Shown here: positions 36,102 to 44,931 of the stretch, piece by piece
Position numbering within the stretch: the stretch's first letter is position 1
Layout of the letters: the number at the start of each line of letters is the position of its first letter
NCBI RefSeq assembly: GCF_000568255.1
Contig: NZ_KK037166.1
Coordinates: 5,174,840 to 5,238,839 of the forward strand
Length of the DNA stretch: 64,000 nucleotides
Direction: 5' to 3'
Source of the DNA: Kutzneria sp. 744
GTDB taxonomy: Bacteria > Actinomycetota > Actinomycetes > Mycobacteriales > Pseudonocardiaceae
Notes under the pieces: model-generated
Told to the model about the DNA's origin: nothing
The model's database searches: none
Seen by the model: the letters and a program-made list of their open reading frames with translations, nothing else
Translations under genes and position numbers: made by a program

Positions 36102-37232
36102 ATGCCCGCCGAGCGCCTGCTGCCGACCACGGAGGCCGAGGACCTGATCTCGCTGGTCAGGGACATCTGCCGGGAAGAACTGGCGCCGCACGCGGCCGCC
36201 GAGGAAGAGGCGGGCCGGTTCCCGCGCGAGACGGTTCGGCTGCTCGGCAAGACCGGGCTGCTCGGCCTGCCGTACCCGGAGGAGCTGGGCGGCGGCGGGC
36301 AGCCGTACGAGGTGTACCTCCAGGTCCTGGAGGAGATCGCCGCCAACTGGCTCACAGTGGCCGAGGCGATCTCCGTGCACGTGATGTCCTGCTACCCGCT
36401 GGCCACCTTCGGCACCGACGAGCAGCGCGAGCGGTGGCTGCCGGACATGATCGGCGGCCAGCTGCTCGGCGCGTACGCGCTGTCGGAGCCGCAGGCCGGC
36501 TCGGACCCGGCCGGCATGACCACCAAGGCCGTCCGCCAGGGCGACGAGTACGTGCTCAACGGCACCAAGGCGTGGATCACCCATGCCGGCGTGGCCGACT
36601 TCTACACGGTGATGGCCCGCACCGGCGAAGTGTCCTGCTTCCTCGTGGACGGTCACAGCGAAGGACTTTCCGCCGCCGAACGCGAGCGGACCATGGGCCT
36701 GACCGGGTCCCCGGTGGCGCAGCTGCGGTTCGACGACGTGCGGGTGCCGGCCGAGCGCCGGGTCGGCCAGGAGGGCAACGGCCTGAAGTTCGCACTGTCC
36801 GCTTTGGACTCCGGGCGGCTCGGGATCGCCGCCTGCGCGGTCGGTCTGGCCCAGGGGGCGCTGGACGAGGCCGTGCGCTACGCCCGTGAGCGCAAGCAGT
36901 TCGGCCGCCCTGTCATCGAGTTCCAGGGCATGGAGTTCCTGTTGGCGGACATGGCCGCCGCGGTGGAGTCGGCCCGGGCCACCTACCTGGAGGCGGCGCG
37001 GCGGCGGGACCGCGGGCTGTCGTTCAGCCGGCAGGCCTCGATCGCCAAGCTGGTGGCCACCGACGCCGCCATGAAGGTCACCACCGACGCCGTACAGGTG
37101 CTCGGCGGGGCCGGCTACACCCGTGACTTCCCGGTCGAGCGCTACATGCGCGAGGCCAAGGTGTTGCAGATCTTCGAGGGCACCAACCAGATCCAGCGCA
37201 TGGTGATCGGCCGGCACCTGGCCCGGGGTTGA
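36102..37232 (+). CDS. Acyl-CoA dehydrogenase
   Basis: A 376-residue FAD enzyme for the first step of fatty acid or branched-chain acyl-CoA beta-oxidation. Seen are YALSEPQAGSDPAGM near residue 127 (FAD contact), WITHAGVADFYTVMA, RKQFGRPVIEFQ near 265, QVLGGAGYTRDFPVERYMREAK near 330, and FEGTNQIQRMVIGRHLA with the catalytic Glu near 362. That position of Glu is shared by short- and medium-chain enzymes. ATG at 36102. Expression is probably set by the divergent TetR. A strong hairpin follows seven bases after the stop. Confidence 0.93.
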   Translation: MPAERLLPTTEAEDLISLVRDICREELAPHAAAEEEAGRFPRETVRLLGKTGLLGLPYPEELGGGGQPYEVYLQVLEEIAANWLTVAEAISVHVMSCYPLATFGTDEQRERWLPDMIGGQLLGAYALSEPQAGSDPAGMTTKAVRQGDEYVLNGTKAWITHAGVADFYTVMARTGEVSCFLVDGHSEGLSAAERERTMGLTGSPVAQLRFDDVRVPAERRVGQEGNGLKFALSALDSGRLGIAACAVGLAQGALDEAVRYARERKQFGRPVIEFQGMEFLLADMAAAVESARATYLEAARRRDRGLSFSRQASIAKLVATDAAMKVTTDAVQVLGGAGYTRDFPVERYMREAKVLQIFEGTNQIQRMVIGRHLARG

Positions 37233-37238
37233 GGACGG

Positions 37239-37269
37239 AGCGGGTTCGCCCGGTCGAGGCGAACCCGCT
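37239..37269. terminator. Bidirectional terminator
   Basis: AGCGGGTTCGCC (37239-37250) pairs perfectly with GGCGAACCCGCT (37258-37269), between the dehydrogenase stop and the converging amidohydrolase stop. Confidence 0.82.
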
Positions 37270-37275
37270 TACCTG

Positions 37276-38490
37276 TCAACGATCCTGGTAATAGGGGTTC
37301 TCGGTGACGCCCTCGCCGCTCGCCTCGTCGAAGCGGTAGACCTTGCGGCCCTGGATGAACACCTGCAGGGCCCGGCTCATCACGTCCAGCGGGTCGCCGG
37401 ACCAGATCACCACGTCGCCGTCCAGGCCGGGCTTGAGCGAGCCGACCCGGTCGTCGAGGCCGAGGATGCGGGCCGGGTTGCTGGTGATCGCCCGCAGCGC
37501 GGTGTCGCTGTCCAGGCCCTCCTTCACGGCCAGGGTGGCCTGGTGCACCAGGAAGTGGATGGGCACCACCGGGTGGTCGGTCATGATCGCCAGCTCCACG
37601 CCGGCCCGGGCCAGGATGCCGGGGTTGCGCAGCGAACGGTTGCGCAGCTCCACTTTGGACCGGCTGGTGAACAGCGGGCCGATGATCACCGGAATGTTCT
37701 TCTCCGCCACCAGGTCCGCGATCAGGTGGGCCTCGGTGCCGTGGTTGATGACCAGCTTGTAGCCGAACTCCTCGGACAGCCGGATGGCGGTGGCCACGTC
37801 GTCGGCCCGGTGCGTGTGCTGGCACCACGGCAGCTCGCGGTCGAGCACCTTGACCAGGATCTCGTTGTTGGCGTCCCGGTCGAAGGGCTTGCCCTCGGCC
37901 GCCGCCGCGTCCCGCTTGGCCTTGTAGTCCTGGGCCTTGGTCAGCGCCTCGCGGATCACCGCGGCCACGCCGAGCCGGGTGCTCGGGGTGACCTTCTTGT
38001 CGCCGTAGACCCGCTTGGGGTTCTCGCCCAGCGCGCTCTTCACGCTGACCGGCTCGCGCAGCACCATCTCGTCCACGGTGGCGCCCCAGCACTTCACGGC
38101 CACCGTCTGGCCGCCGATCGGGTTGCCCGAGCCGGGCTTGATCACCGCGGTGGTGACGCCGCCGGACAGCGCGTCGGCGAAGGCCAGGTCGCCCGGGTTG
38201 ATGCCGTCCAGCGCGCGGAACCGGGCCCCGATCGGGTCGGTCATCTCGTTGGTGTCCTCGCCGGCCCAGCCCTCGGACTCCTCGGACACGCCGAGGTGCC
38301 CGTGGGCCTCGACGAAGCCGGGCAGCACCCACGAGCCGGCCGCGTCGACCACCTCGACCTCGTCGGGCACGTCGACGTCGGCGTCCGGGCCGACGGCGGC
38401 GATCCGCCCGTCCATGATCAGGACTGTCCCGCCGTCGATGGGGTCGCCGTCGACCGGCACCACGTATCCGCCTGTGATCGCCACGTTCAT
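37276..38490 (-). CDS. Amidohydrolase (imidazolonepropionase-like)
   Basis: A 404-residue metal-dependent TIM-barrel hydrolase. The metal ligands look complete: FVEAHGHLGV (HxH) near residue 60, HTHRADDVATAI near 215, INHGTEAHLI near 240 and IMTDHPV (Asp) near 300, with the C-terminal GSLKPGLDGDVVIWSGDPLD closing the beta domain. Related proteins act on cyclic amides or dipeptides; the substrate here is not readable. ATG at 38490 is used; the longer frame adds only three residues. The aldose epimerase gene lies 39 bases upstream on the same strand, so they may share a transcript. Confidence 0.85.
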   Translation of the reverse strand: MNVAITGGYVVPVDGDPIDGGTVLIMDGRIAAVGPDADVDVPDEVEVVDAAGSWVLPGFVEAHGHLGVSEESEGWAGEDTNEMTDPIGARFRALDGINPGDLAFADALSGGVTTAVIKPGSGNPIGGQTVAVKCWGATVDEMVLREPVSVKSALGENPKRVYGDKKVTPSTRLGVAAVIREALTKAQDYKAKRDAAAAEGKPFDRDANNEILVKVLDRELPWCQHTHRADDVATAIRLSEEFGYKLVINHGTEAHLIADLVAEKNIPVIIGPLFTSRSKVELRNRSLRNPGILARAGVELAIMTDHPVVPIHFLVHQATLAVKEGLDSDTALRAITSNPARILGLDDRVGSLKPGLDGDVVIWSGDPLDVMSRALQVFIQGRKVYRFDEASGEGVTENPYYQDR

Positions 38491-38529
38491 GGTTCGCAAT
38501 GCTAACGGTCTCAGGCGGGTTGGCCAGGG

Positions 38530-39438
38530 TTACTTGGGAAGCAGGCCCCAACGAGCCGACCAGGCCTCACCGGGCGCGATCGTGATGAGGTCCACGCCCG
38601 AGTTCAGGGCGTCCGGCGGGCAGGTCATCGGCTCGATGGCGACAGCCCGGCCCCGGCCGAGGAAGTCGTTGGGCGTGTACACCTGCACCCAGCGGAAGTC
38701 CGGGTCCGCCCACAGTTCCACGCCGCCGCCGTCCGGGCCGATCAGCCGGTGCCGGATCAGGCCGTCCGCGCCCGGCTCGCAGCCGCCGAACGCGTCGTCC
38801 AGGTTGACGCCCCGCAGCGACGTCGGCTTGCTCAGATCCAGGATCGAGCCGGCCAGCGGCACCGGCGGGCCGTCCGGGGTCATGGTCTCGGCGCTCAGCG
38901 GCAGGCTTGTGGTCGCGGCCAGCTGCAGCGTGCAGTCGTCGGTCGCGGCGCGGCCCGCCCGTGGGTACGGGTGCATGCCGACGCCGAAGGGCACCGGCCG
39001 GTCACCCACGTTGGTGACGCCGTGCGTGACGGTCAGGCCGTGCGCGTCGAGGGCGTAGCTGATCGTCACCCGCAGCGGCACCGGCCAGCCCTGCTGCGCC
39101 TGCACGTCGATGCCGAGCGAGATCAGCGAGCCGGTGTGGTTGATCACCTGCCACGGCAGCTTGCGCACGAAGCCGTGGATGGCGTTGCCGCGCTCCGGCT
39201 CGGTCAGCTCCAGCTGCTGGACACCGCCCTCGAAGGGCCAGCTGCCGCCCCGCACCCGGTTGGGCCAGGGCACGAGGACCGCCCCCGAGCCCATCGGCGG
39301 ATGCGTGTCGTCGGGGTAGCTCTCGACGTGGTCGACACCGTTGACCGTGTAGGTCCGCAGGCTCGCGCCTATCTCGGTGACGACCGCGCGGGCATGGCCG
39401 TAGGTGATCTCGAACTGCTCGCCTGTGGGACCGCTCAC
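38530..39438 (-). CDS. Aldose 1-epimerase family protein
   Basis: A 302-residue beta-sandwich enzyme that interconverts sugar anomers. It contains VLVPWPNRVRGG near residue 55, GNAIHGFVRKLPW near 85 (first catalytic His), FGVGMHPYPRAG near 150 (second His) and AIEPMTCPPDALNSG near 270 with the catalytic Glu. This matches the GalM-like subgroup common in actinobacteria. The start is GTG at 39438. It lies ahead of the amidohydrolase gene on the minus strand and is divergent from the arginase-family gene with 111 bases between. Confidence 0.9.
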   Translation of the reverse strand: MSGPTGEQFEITYGHARAVVTEIGASLRTYTVNGVDHVESYPDDTHPPMGSGAVLVPWPNRVRGGSWPFEGGVQQLELTEPERGNAIHGFVRKLPWQVINHTGSLISLGIDVQAQQGWPVPLRVTISYALDAHGLTVTHGVTNVGDRPVPFGVGMHPYPRAGRAATDDCTLQLAATTSLPLSAETMTPDGPPVPLAGSILDLSKPTSLRGVNLDDAFGGCEPGADGLIRHRLIGPDGGGVELWADPDFRWVQVYTPNDFLGRGRAVAIEPMTCPPDALNSGVDLITIAPGEAWSARWGLLPK

Positions 39439-39549
39439 CCGTGCGAGCTTAGAGGTCCGACGCGGGAAGTCGTAACGATCGGCTCACCGATCGGGGCCGA
39501 ACTCAACACGGTTCGGCTTCACCCGACCGGCGTATCTAGGGTTGTGCGC

Positions 39550-40446
39550 GTGGCGATCAGCATCGTGGACGCACCGACGAACCTGGGCCTGCGCCCACCT
39601 GCGCCCGGAGTGGTGCCTGGCTGCGCCAAGGCGCCCGCGGCGCTGCGGGAGGCCGGCCTGCTCAACCGGCTCGCCGCCGCCGACGCCGGCGGGCTCGTCG
39701 CCCCCCGCTACGACCTGGGTGGATGGCAGCCCGGGGACGGTGTTTTCCACGCTTCTGAGATAGCCACGTACTCCCGTCGCATCGCCGACCGCGTCGCCGG
39801 CCTGATCGGCCACACCTTCCCGCTCGTGCTCGGCGGCGACTGCTCCGTGCTGCTGGGAACCGGCCTCGCACTCCGGGAGCGGGCCATGGCCGAGGGCCGC
39901 CGCTACGGGTTGGCCTTCATCGACGGGCACAGCGACTTCCGCCACCCCGGCAACTCCACCGACGCCGGCATCGGCGCCGCGGCCGGCGAGGACCTCGCGC
40001 TGGCCACCGGGCGCGGCCAGTCCGATGTGGCGTGTCGGCTGTTCGAGGACGCCGACGTGGTGGTGCTGGGCATCCGCGAGGACGACGAGGGCCGAGCCGA
40101 GCTGGCCTCATCCGGCATCGGGCACCGGACCGCCCTGGAGATCCGCAAGGCCGGGGCCGCCGAGTCGGCGGAGTGGGCCCGGCGGCGGCTGGACGAGCTG
40201 GACGGCTTCTGGGTGCACCTGGACGTGGACGTGCTGGACCCGGCCGTGATGCCGTGCGTCGACTCCCCCGACCCGGACGGCCTTGAGCACGCGGAACTGG
40301 CGGAGCTGCTGGCCGGGCTGACGGTGGCTCCGGGCTGCCTCGGCGTCGAGGTGACGGTCTTCGACCCCGACCTCGACCCGGACGGCACCTACGCCAAGTC
40401 CCTGGTCGACACCCTCGCCAGAGGCCTGGCTCCCCGCGTCTCCTGA
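39550..40446 (+). CDS. Arginase/agmatinase-family hydrolase
   Basis: A 298-residue ureohydrolase. The two-manganese site is visible as GGDCSVLLG near residue 95, FIDGHSDF near 121 (D-x-H-x-D) and HLDVDVLDPAVMP near 222. The first segment has Cys where most arginases have His (GGDHS), a variant common in actinobacterial members and possibly meaning a different substrate. It likely cleaves a guanidino compound to urea. GTG at 39550 is used; there is no clear ribosome site, and GTG at 39544 is an alternative. If urea is the product, the urease operon 2.4 kb away is a natural partner. Confidence 0.83.
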   Translation: MAISIVDAPTNLGLRPPAPGVVPGCAKAPAALREAGLLNRLAAADAGGLVAPRYDLGGWQPGDGVFHASEIATYSRRIADRVAGLIGHTFPLVLGGDCSVLLGTGLALRERAMAEGRRYGLAFIDGHSDFRHPGNSTDAGIGAAAGEDLALATGRGQSDVACRLFEDADVVVLGIREDDEGRAELASSGIGHRTALEIRKAGAAESAEWARRRLDELDGFWVHLDVDVLDPAVMPCVDSPDPDGLEHAELAELLAGLTVAPGCLGVEVTVFDPDLDPDGTYAKSLVDTLARGLAPRVS

Positions 40447-40469
40447 CCCCGCCTCCCCCTCCCCTTTTT

Positions 40470-40690
40470 CCAGACGTTTTTAGACGATTCGAACCGAGAG
40501 TGGGGTACTAAGATGCCGCCTTCTAGCAAGGAACGGAGTTGTCGGTAACCCCAGACAGCCAACACTGCCCCAAGGTGGTTTAAAGCCGTGTTGATTTCCC
40601 GGCGATCGGAGCAGCGTGCGCACTCATACACTGGGGGTCAATCACTTCCATGACGCCCGTCTGTGACAAGAACCATATAGTTAAAGCGGT
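40470..40690. other. Gene-free low-GC tract
   Basis: After the arginase-family stop and a C-rich stretch, about 220 bases show mixed composition (30 of 60 G+C in 40621-40680) without codon bias and with stops in all frames. It ends at a CCACATGTGG palindrome (40691-40700) three bases from the MFS stop. No hairpin strong enough for a terminator and no RNA gene could be recognised; GATTCGAACC near 40490 resembles a tRNA T-arm on the minus strand, but no tRNA fold follows. Confidence 0.55.
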
Positions 40691-40702
40691 CCACATGTGG
40701 CG

Positions 40703-41992
40703 TCAAGCCGGGTGGGTGGTGGCGGCGCGATAACGCCACATGGCCGGTAGGGCGATGGCGGCGATGATGATGGCCACGACGACGGCGATGCCGCCGCCGG
40801 AGACGGAACACGGACGTGCCGACGGCGGCACCGATGGTGCCGTGAAGGACGTCGGACAGGCGCGGACCGCCGGCGACGACACGGTGAAGACGCCCTGCAT
40901 ACGCCCCCGCATGTCGTCGGTGGCGGCGGATTGCAGGATCGCCCCGCGGAACACCATGCTCACCATGTCGGCGGCGCCGGCCAGGGCCAGGAACACCACG
41001 GCCACCCACAGCGACGACGACAAACCCAAACCGATGATCGCCACGCCCCAGACCGCCACGGCGACCCAGACGGCGACGCCGTGCCGGGTGATGCGGGACA
41101 GCCAGCCGGAAACGAGCCCGAACAGCAGCGCCCCGAGCGGGATGGCCGCGAACAGCCAGCCCAGAGCGGGCCCGCCGCCGGCTGGGTCGTGGAAGGTGCG
41201 CTCGGCCATCTCCGGGAACAGCGCCCGCGGCATGCCGAACACCATGGCCACGATGTCGGCCAGGAACGAGGCCAGCAACACGCTCTTCGTTGACAGGTAA
41301 CGGAAACCGTCGATGACGGAGCGAAGCCCGGCGGTGCGGCGGACGCCGTCCAGCGGCGGCAGCGGCGGCAGTTTCCAGACCGCCCACAGCGTGGCGGTGA
41401 GGCCGATGGCGTCGATCAGGTACAGCGTGGACAGCCCCACCACGGGAATGAACGCGCCGGCCAGCATCGGGCCGAGGACCGCGCCGAAGGATTGCACGGT
41501 GGAGCCCAGGGCGTTGGCCGAGGGCAGCAACTCGACGGACACCAGCCGGGCGATGGAGGCGCTGCGGGCCGGCATGTTGACCGCGAAGAACGCCTGCTGC
41601 AAACCCAGAAGCACCAGCACGACGGTCACGGAGTTCATGCCGGAAAGCGCTTGCAGCCAGAGCAGAATCGACACCACGGCGATGCCGAGGTTGCTGATGA
41701 TCAGCAGTTTGCGACGGTCCATCACATCGGCCACGGCGCCGCCCCACAGCCCGAACACCAGCAGCGGCACGAGCGCCACCGCGCCGGCCACGCCCACGTA
41801 CGCGGACGAGCCGGTGATGTCGTAGACCTGCTTGGGCACGGCGACCGCGGTCAGCTGGCTGCCGATGGCGGTGATCACGGTGGACAGCCACAGCCGCCGG
41901 TAGGCCACCACCTTGAGCGGCCTCGTGTCGAGGACCAGTCGGGCCAGCACGCCCCGTTTGGGGCGCGTGGAAGTGGTGTCAGCAGCCGTCAC
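40703..41992 (-). CDS. Major facilitator superfamily exporter with a shifted internal segment
   Basis: A 429-residue, 12-helix transporter of the EntS/DHA3 type: MDRRKLLIISNLG after helix 2, FAVNMPARSASIARLV in helix 5 and DMRGRMQGVF before helix 11. Between about 40880 and 40808 the reading frame gives SSPAVRACPTSFTAPSVPP, but the third frame gives VVAGGPRLSDVLHGTIGAAVGTSV, which is the family sequence. A base lost near 40880 and a base gained near 40808 would explain this and leave the rest in frame. GTG at 41992 is the start, directly after a 30-bp palindrome. It is probably a drug or siderophore exporter. Confidence 0.8.
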   Translation of the reverse strand: MTAADTTSTRPKRGVLARLVLDTRPLKVVAYRRLWLSTVITAIGSQLTAVAVPKQVYDITGSSAYVGVAGAVALVPLLVFGLWGGAVADVMDRRKLLIISNLGIAVVSILLWLQALSGMNSVTVVLVLLGLQQAFFAVNMPARSASIARLVSVELLPSANALGSTVQSFGAVLGPMLAGAFIPVVGLSTLYLIDAIGLTATLWAVWKLPPLPPLDGVRRTAGLRSVIDGFRYLSTKSVLLASFLADIVAMVFGMPRALFPEMAERTFHDPAGGGPALGWLFAAIPLGALLFGLVSGWLSRITRHGVAVWVAVAVWGVAIIGLGLSSSLWVAVVFLALAGAADMVSMVFRGAILQSAATDDMRGRMQGVFTVSSPAVRACPTSFTAPSVPPSARPCSVSGGGIAVVVAIIIAAIALPAMWRYRAATTHPA

Positions 41993-42022
41993 GGGTCGTT
42001 AGTTTAGGATAACTAACGACCC
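41993..42022. promoter_or_regulatory. 30-bp perfect palindrome at the MFS start
   Basis: GGGTCGTTAGTT and AACTAACGACCC flank TAGGAT. The AT-rich centre with TTAGTT/AACTAA resembles MarR-type operators and abuts the GTG of the MFS gene. It lies 22 bases past the pdxH stop, so it could also act as a terminator hairpin. Confidence 0.68.
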
Positions 42023-42044
42023 GTCGGGGTGTGATCCGCGCGGC

Positions 42045-42710
42045 TTACGGGGCCAGGCGCTCCAGCTGCCAGGTGTCGCCGACCAGGTGGAAGCGCAGGC
42101 GGTCGTGCATGCGGTCCTGCCGGCCCTGCCAGAACTCGACCATCTCGGGCCGGATCCGCCAGCCGCCCCAGTGCGGGGGCACCGGTACTCGATCGGCGTC
42201 GGCGAACTGCCGGTTGATGTTGGCCAGCGCGCTGTCCAGCACGGTCCGGTCGCGCACCACGCGGGACTGCGGCGAGGCCCACGAGCCCAGCTGCGATCCG
42301 CGCGGACGGGTGCGCCAGTACTCGGCGGTCTCGGCCGGGTCCACCTTCTCCACCGTGCCGCGGACCGTGGCCTGCCGCTGCATCGCCAGCCACGGGAAGG
42401 TGGCCGAGGCGTAGCGGGTGGCCCGCAGGTCGTGGCTCTTGTTGGAGGTGTAGTTGGTGTAGAAGACCAGTCCACGCGCGTCCAGGCCCTTGGCCAACAC
42501 GGTCCGTGACGACGGCCGGCCCTCGGGATCGGCGGTGGCCAGCACCATGGCGTTCGGCTCGGCCAGACCGGCCCGCGTCGCCTCGTCCAGCCACAGCCCC
42601 AGCTGCTCGTGCCAGGTGCCGGCTAGATCGTGCTCGGTCATCGAGCCCTGCTCGTAGGACACGCGCATCGCAGGGAGCGCGATGTTGGTCTCGGACTGGG
42701 TTTCCGGCAT
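42045..42710 (-). CDS. pdxH: Pyridoxamine 5'-phosphate oxidase
   Basis: A 221-residue FMN enzyme that makes pyridoxal phosphate from the pyridoxine or pyridoxamine phosphates. It has MVLATADPEGRPSSRTVLAKG near residue 56, FYTNYTSNKSHDL near 82, FPWLAMQRQATVRGTVEKV near 105 and a C-terminal PPHWGGWRIRPEMVEFWQG with WQLERLAP at the end. ATG at 42710 follows GGAGG at good spacing. It lies within a conserved setting with two citrate synthases and serC, which needs PLP. The urease operon sits just upstream. Confidence 0.94.
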   Translation of the reverse strand: MPETQSETNIALPAMRVSYEQGSMTEHDLAGTWHEQLGLWLDEATRAGLAEPNAMVLATADPEGRPSSRTVLAKGLDARGLVFYTNYTSNKSHDLRATRYASATFPWLAMQRQATVRGTVEKVDPAETAEYWRTRPRGSQLGSWASPQSRVVRDRTVLDSALANINRQFADADRVPVPPHWGGWRIRPEMVEFWQGRQDRMHDRLRFHLVGDTWQLERLAP

Positions 42711-42825
42711 AGCGGCCTCCGCGCGGAAGAGCACTCGTGGTACCAACCGTGTTCGTCGGAAGGTACGGGTTTTGCCGGCAAACCGGAACCGCTCGCGAGG
42801 TGACGGTGAACACCCGGCGAAGTGA

Positions 42826-43638
42826 TCACGAACGGGAATTGGCCACGCTGTGGTTCTGGACCGAAAAAGTGATCAATTCAGAAGCGCCGTCCACTGTGGA
42901 AAGTCCCGGGTGACCTGCGGTCGCTTCGGCCAGACGGCGCTGCGCGGTGACGGCGTCGGCCGCCAGCGCGGTGGCCAGCGATCCGCCCCGCGCAAGCGGA
43001 ACCAGCGACCACCAGTCGCCGCTGACCGCCGACGCCGGATCGGCGCCCCAAACCAGCAGCTCAGTGGCCAGAACGCGGTGCCCGGCCAGGTAGGCGGCGC
43101 TGGCCGCGAGCGCCGGGTCGCCGATGTCGACGCGCTGCCGCAGCAGCGGCGTTTCACCCCGAACGACCTCGACGGTGCTGTCCAGGCTGCCGGGCCGTTC
43201 GCCGACCCGGCCGAGAACCAGCGTCTCACGGAGGCGCAATCGGGCCGTGTCGGCCAGTTGCGCGGTGAACACCGAGCTGTGTGACGCCCGCGACGTGACG
43301 ATCGTCGGTTCGGGCAGGAATTCCACCGACGCTTCGTCATCGATGTCGAAACGGATCGACGCGTGGCTGCGCTCGCCCTTGTGCCCCGGCAATGCGAGCG
43401 TCGCCGCGATGCCACGGAGCTGGAGATGCGCGCCGGGACCGACGTGCGCCTCCAGCGAGAGGTCGTCGCCGCCCAGCGGCGCGGTGGCCGAGCTCACCAG
43501 GTGCACCACGGCGGTACCGGTTCCACGCCGCAGCCGACTTCGTTGCGGCAGCAACGTCATCGGCGCGGCCGACCGCAGTTCCGTCACGACGGTCCGGCCG
43601 TCGCGGCGCTCGACCGCCAGCCGGGCGCGGGCCCGCAT
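42826..43638 (-). CDS. ureD: Urease accessory protein UreD
   Basis: A 270-residue scaffold protein that binds apo-urease and lets UreF/UreG deliver nickel. The family pattern is present though weakly conserved: MTLLPQRSRLRRGTGTAVVHLVSSATAPLGGDDLSLE near residue 27 in outline, HVGPGAHLQLRGIAATLALPG, VEFLPEPTIV and RLRLRETLVLGRVGE near 150. The ATG at 43638 overlaps the ureG stop (TGATG). It is the last gene of the urease operon. Actinobacterial UreD is often the least conserved component, which explains its low similarity to well-known ones. Confidence 0.86.
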   Translation of the reverse strand: MRARARLAVERRDGRTVVTELRSAAPMTLLPQRSRLRRGTGTAVVHLVSSATAPLGGDDLSLEAHVGPGAHLQLRGIAATLALPGHKGERSHASIRFDIDDEASVEFLPEPTIVTSRASHSSVFTAQLADTARLRLRETLVLGRVGERPGSLDSTVEVVRGETPLLRQRVDIGDPALAASAAYLAGHRVLATELLVWGADPASAVSGDWWSLVPLARGGSLATALAADAVTAQRRLAEATAGHPGLSTVDGASELITFSVQNHSVANSRS

Positions 43639-44318
43639 CAGGCCAACTGCTTGCGCACCCAGTCGGCCACCTCGGGCGCGTCCGGGGTGCGGGTCAGCGA
43701 CTGGGTGATCACCGGCAGCCGGTGGTTGCGCATCCGGTGCGCGTCGCTGGTCATCACGTCCAGGTCGGCCCCGACCAGCTCGGCCAGGTCGATCTTGTTG
43801 ATCACCAGCAGGTCGGCCGTGGTGACGCCGGGGCCGCCCTTGCGCGGCACCTTGTCGCCGCCGGCCACGTCCACCACAAAAACCTGCCGGTCGACCAGGC
43901 CGCGGCTGAAGGTGGCGGTCAGGTTGTCGCCGCCGCTCTCGATGATCACGAGGTCCAGCCCGGGAAACCGCTCTTCCAGCACTTCCACGGCGTCCAGGTT
44001 GGCGCTGATGTCGTCGCGGATCGCGGTGTGCGGGCAGCAGCCGGTCTGCACCGCCTCGATCCGGGCCGGGTCGAGGACACCCGCTTTCCTCAGGAAGTCG
44101 GCGTCCTCGGTGGTGTAGATGTCGTTCGTCACGACGGCGAGCTCGATCTCCGCGCCGAGGGCCCGGCACAGGGCCGCGACCAGGGCCGTCTTGCCGCTGC
44201 CGACGGGGCCGCCGATGCCGATGCGGACCGCGCGGCCGTCGGCCGGGGCCGCCGAATGGTGGTCGTGCACGGTGAACGTGGGGTCGAACGACACCGGGTG
44301 CTCGTGGTCAGCTGACAA
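43638..44318 (-). CDS. ureG: Urease accessory GTPase UreG
   Basis: A 226-residue GTPase that loads nickel into urease. It has a His-rich start ([19 protein letters not shown]), Walker [13 protein letters not shown] near residue 40, the nickel-binding CPH in [13 protein letters not shown] near 87, [12 protein letters not shown] near 120 and NKIDLAE (guanine specificity) near 175. The frame has no ATG or GTG at the right place; TTG at 44318 with GGAGGTG seven bases upstream gives the expected length. It overlaps ureF by 11 bases. Confidence 0.93.
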   Translation of the reverse strand: MSADHEHPVSFDPTFTVHDHHSAAPADGRAVRIGIGGPVGSGKTALVAALCRALGAEIELAVVTNDIYTTEDADFLRKAGVLDPARIEAVQTGCCPHTAIRDDISANLDAVEVLEERFPGLDLVIIESGGDNLTATFSRGLVDRQVFVVDVAGGDKVPRKGGPGVTTADLLVINKIDLAELVGADLDVMTSDAHRMRNHRLPVITQSLTRTPDAPEVADWVRKQLA

Positions 44319-44931
44319 AGAGACGCACCTCCTGCTGGTGGATCCGGGCGTGGGAGTCGGCGAACAGGTCCAGTGCCGGCGCGCTGAGCATCGGCAGGCC
44401 CTTGAGCGCTTCGTCGACGATCTCGGTGATCCGCATGCGGGCCACGATCGCGTTGACCTGGAACGGATCGAGGCCGAGCAACCGCACCGCCGCGCTGGCC
44501 GGGCCGCTGACCGAGAGATAGGCGGCACACTCCGCCGCCTCCTGTCGTGTCCCGCCCGCGACCTGCACCAGCGCGCCGACGGCAATGGCATGGTGGGGCT
44601 GGGAAAGCTCGTTCAGCAGCGGCGACGGCCAGGCCACCCGGCCGGCCCGCAGCGTGCTCTTGCCCTGAGCCCGCGAGGCCGCCCGCTGGGCCGGCGAAGG
44701 GGTTCTGGCGTCGAGCTCCATGTCCAAAGTGGACCAGTCTCCGTCGACGGCCGCCGCCGCGAAGGCCGCCGACACCAGGCCGTTGGTCCGCAATCGGCCG
44801 CACAGGAACGATTCCAGGCTGTTCTCATCGGTGATCAGCCCGCGCGCGGCCGCCTCCTCGACGCCGCCGGAGTGCGCGTGCCCGCCGCCCGGGAACCGGG
44901 AGTCGGCCAGCACGAGCAGCACGGCCGACAT
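44308..44931 (-). CDS. ureF: Urease accessory protein UreF
   Basis: A 207-residue helical activator that binds UreD and UreG and gates GTP hydrolysis. The family start [23 protein letters not shown] is present, followed by [15 protein letters not shown] and, near residue 150, [20 protein letters not shown], the conserved C-terminal region. ATG at 44931 shares TGATG with the ureC stop, so the level is coupled to the catalytic subunit. Length is close to that of mycobacterial UreF (about 210). Confidence 0.92.
   Translation of the reverse strand: MSAVLLVLADSRFPGGGHAHSGGVEEAAARGLITDENSLESFLCGRLRTNGLVSAAFAAAAVDGDWSTLDMELDARTPSPAQRAASRAQGKSTLRAGRVAWPSPLLNELSQPHHAIAVGALVQVAGGTRQEAAECAAYLSVSGPASAAVRLLGLDPFQVNAIVARMRITEIVDEALKGLPMLSAPALDLFADSHARIHQQEVRLFVS

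Noticed and set aside
40485-40500. tRNA-like T-arm sequence (GGTTCGAATC on the minus strand)
   Set aside because: No acceptor, D or anticodon stem could be built around it, and the T-stem does not pair.
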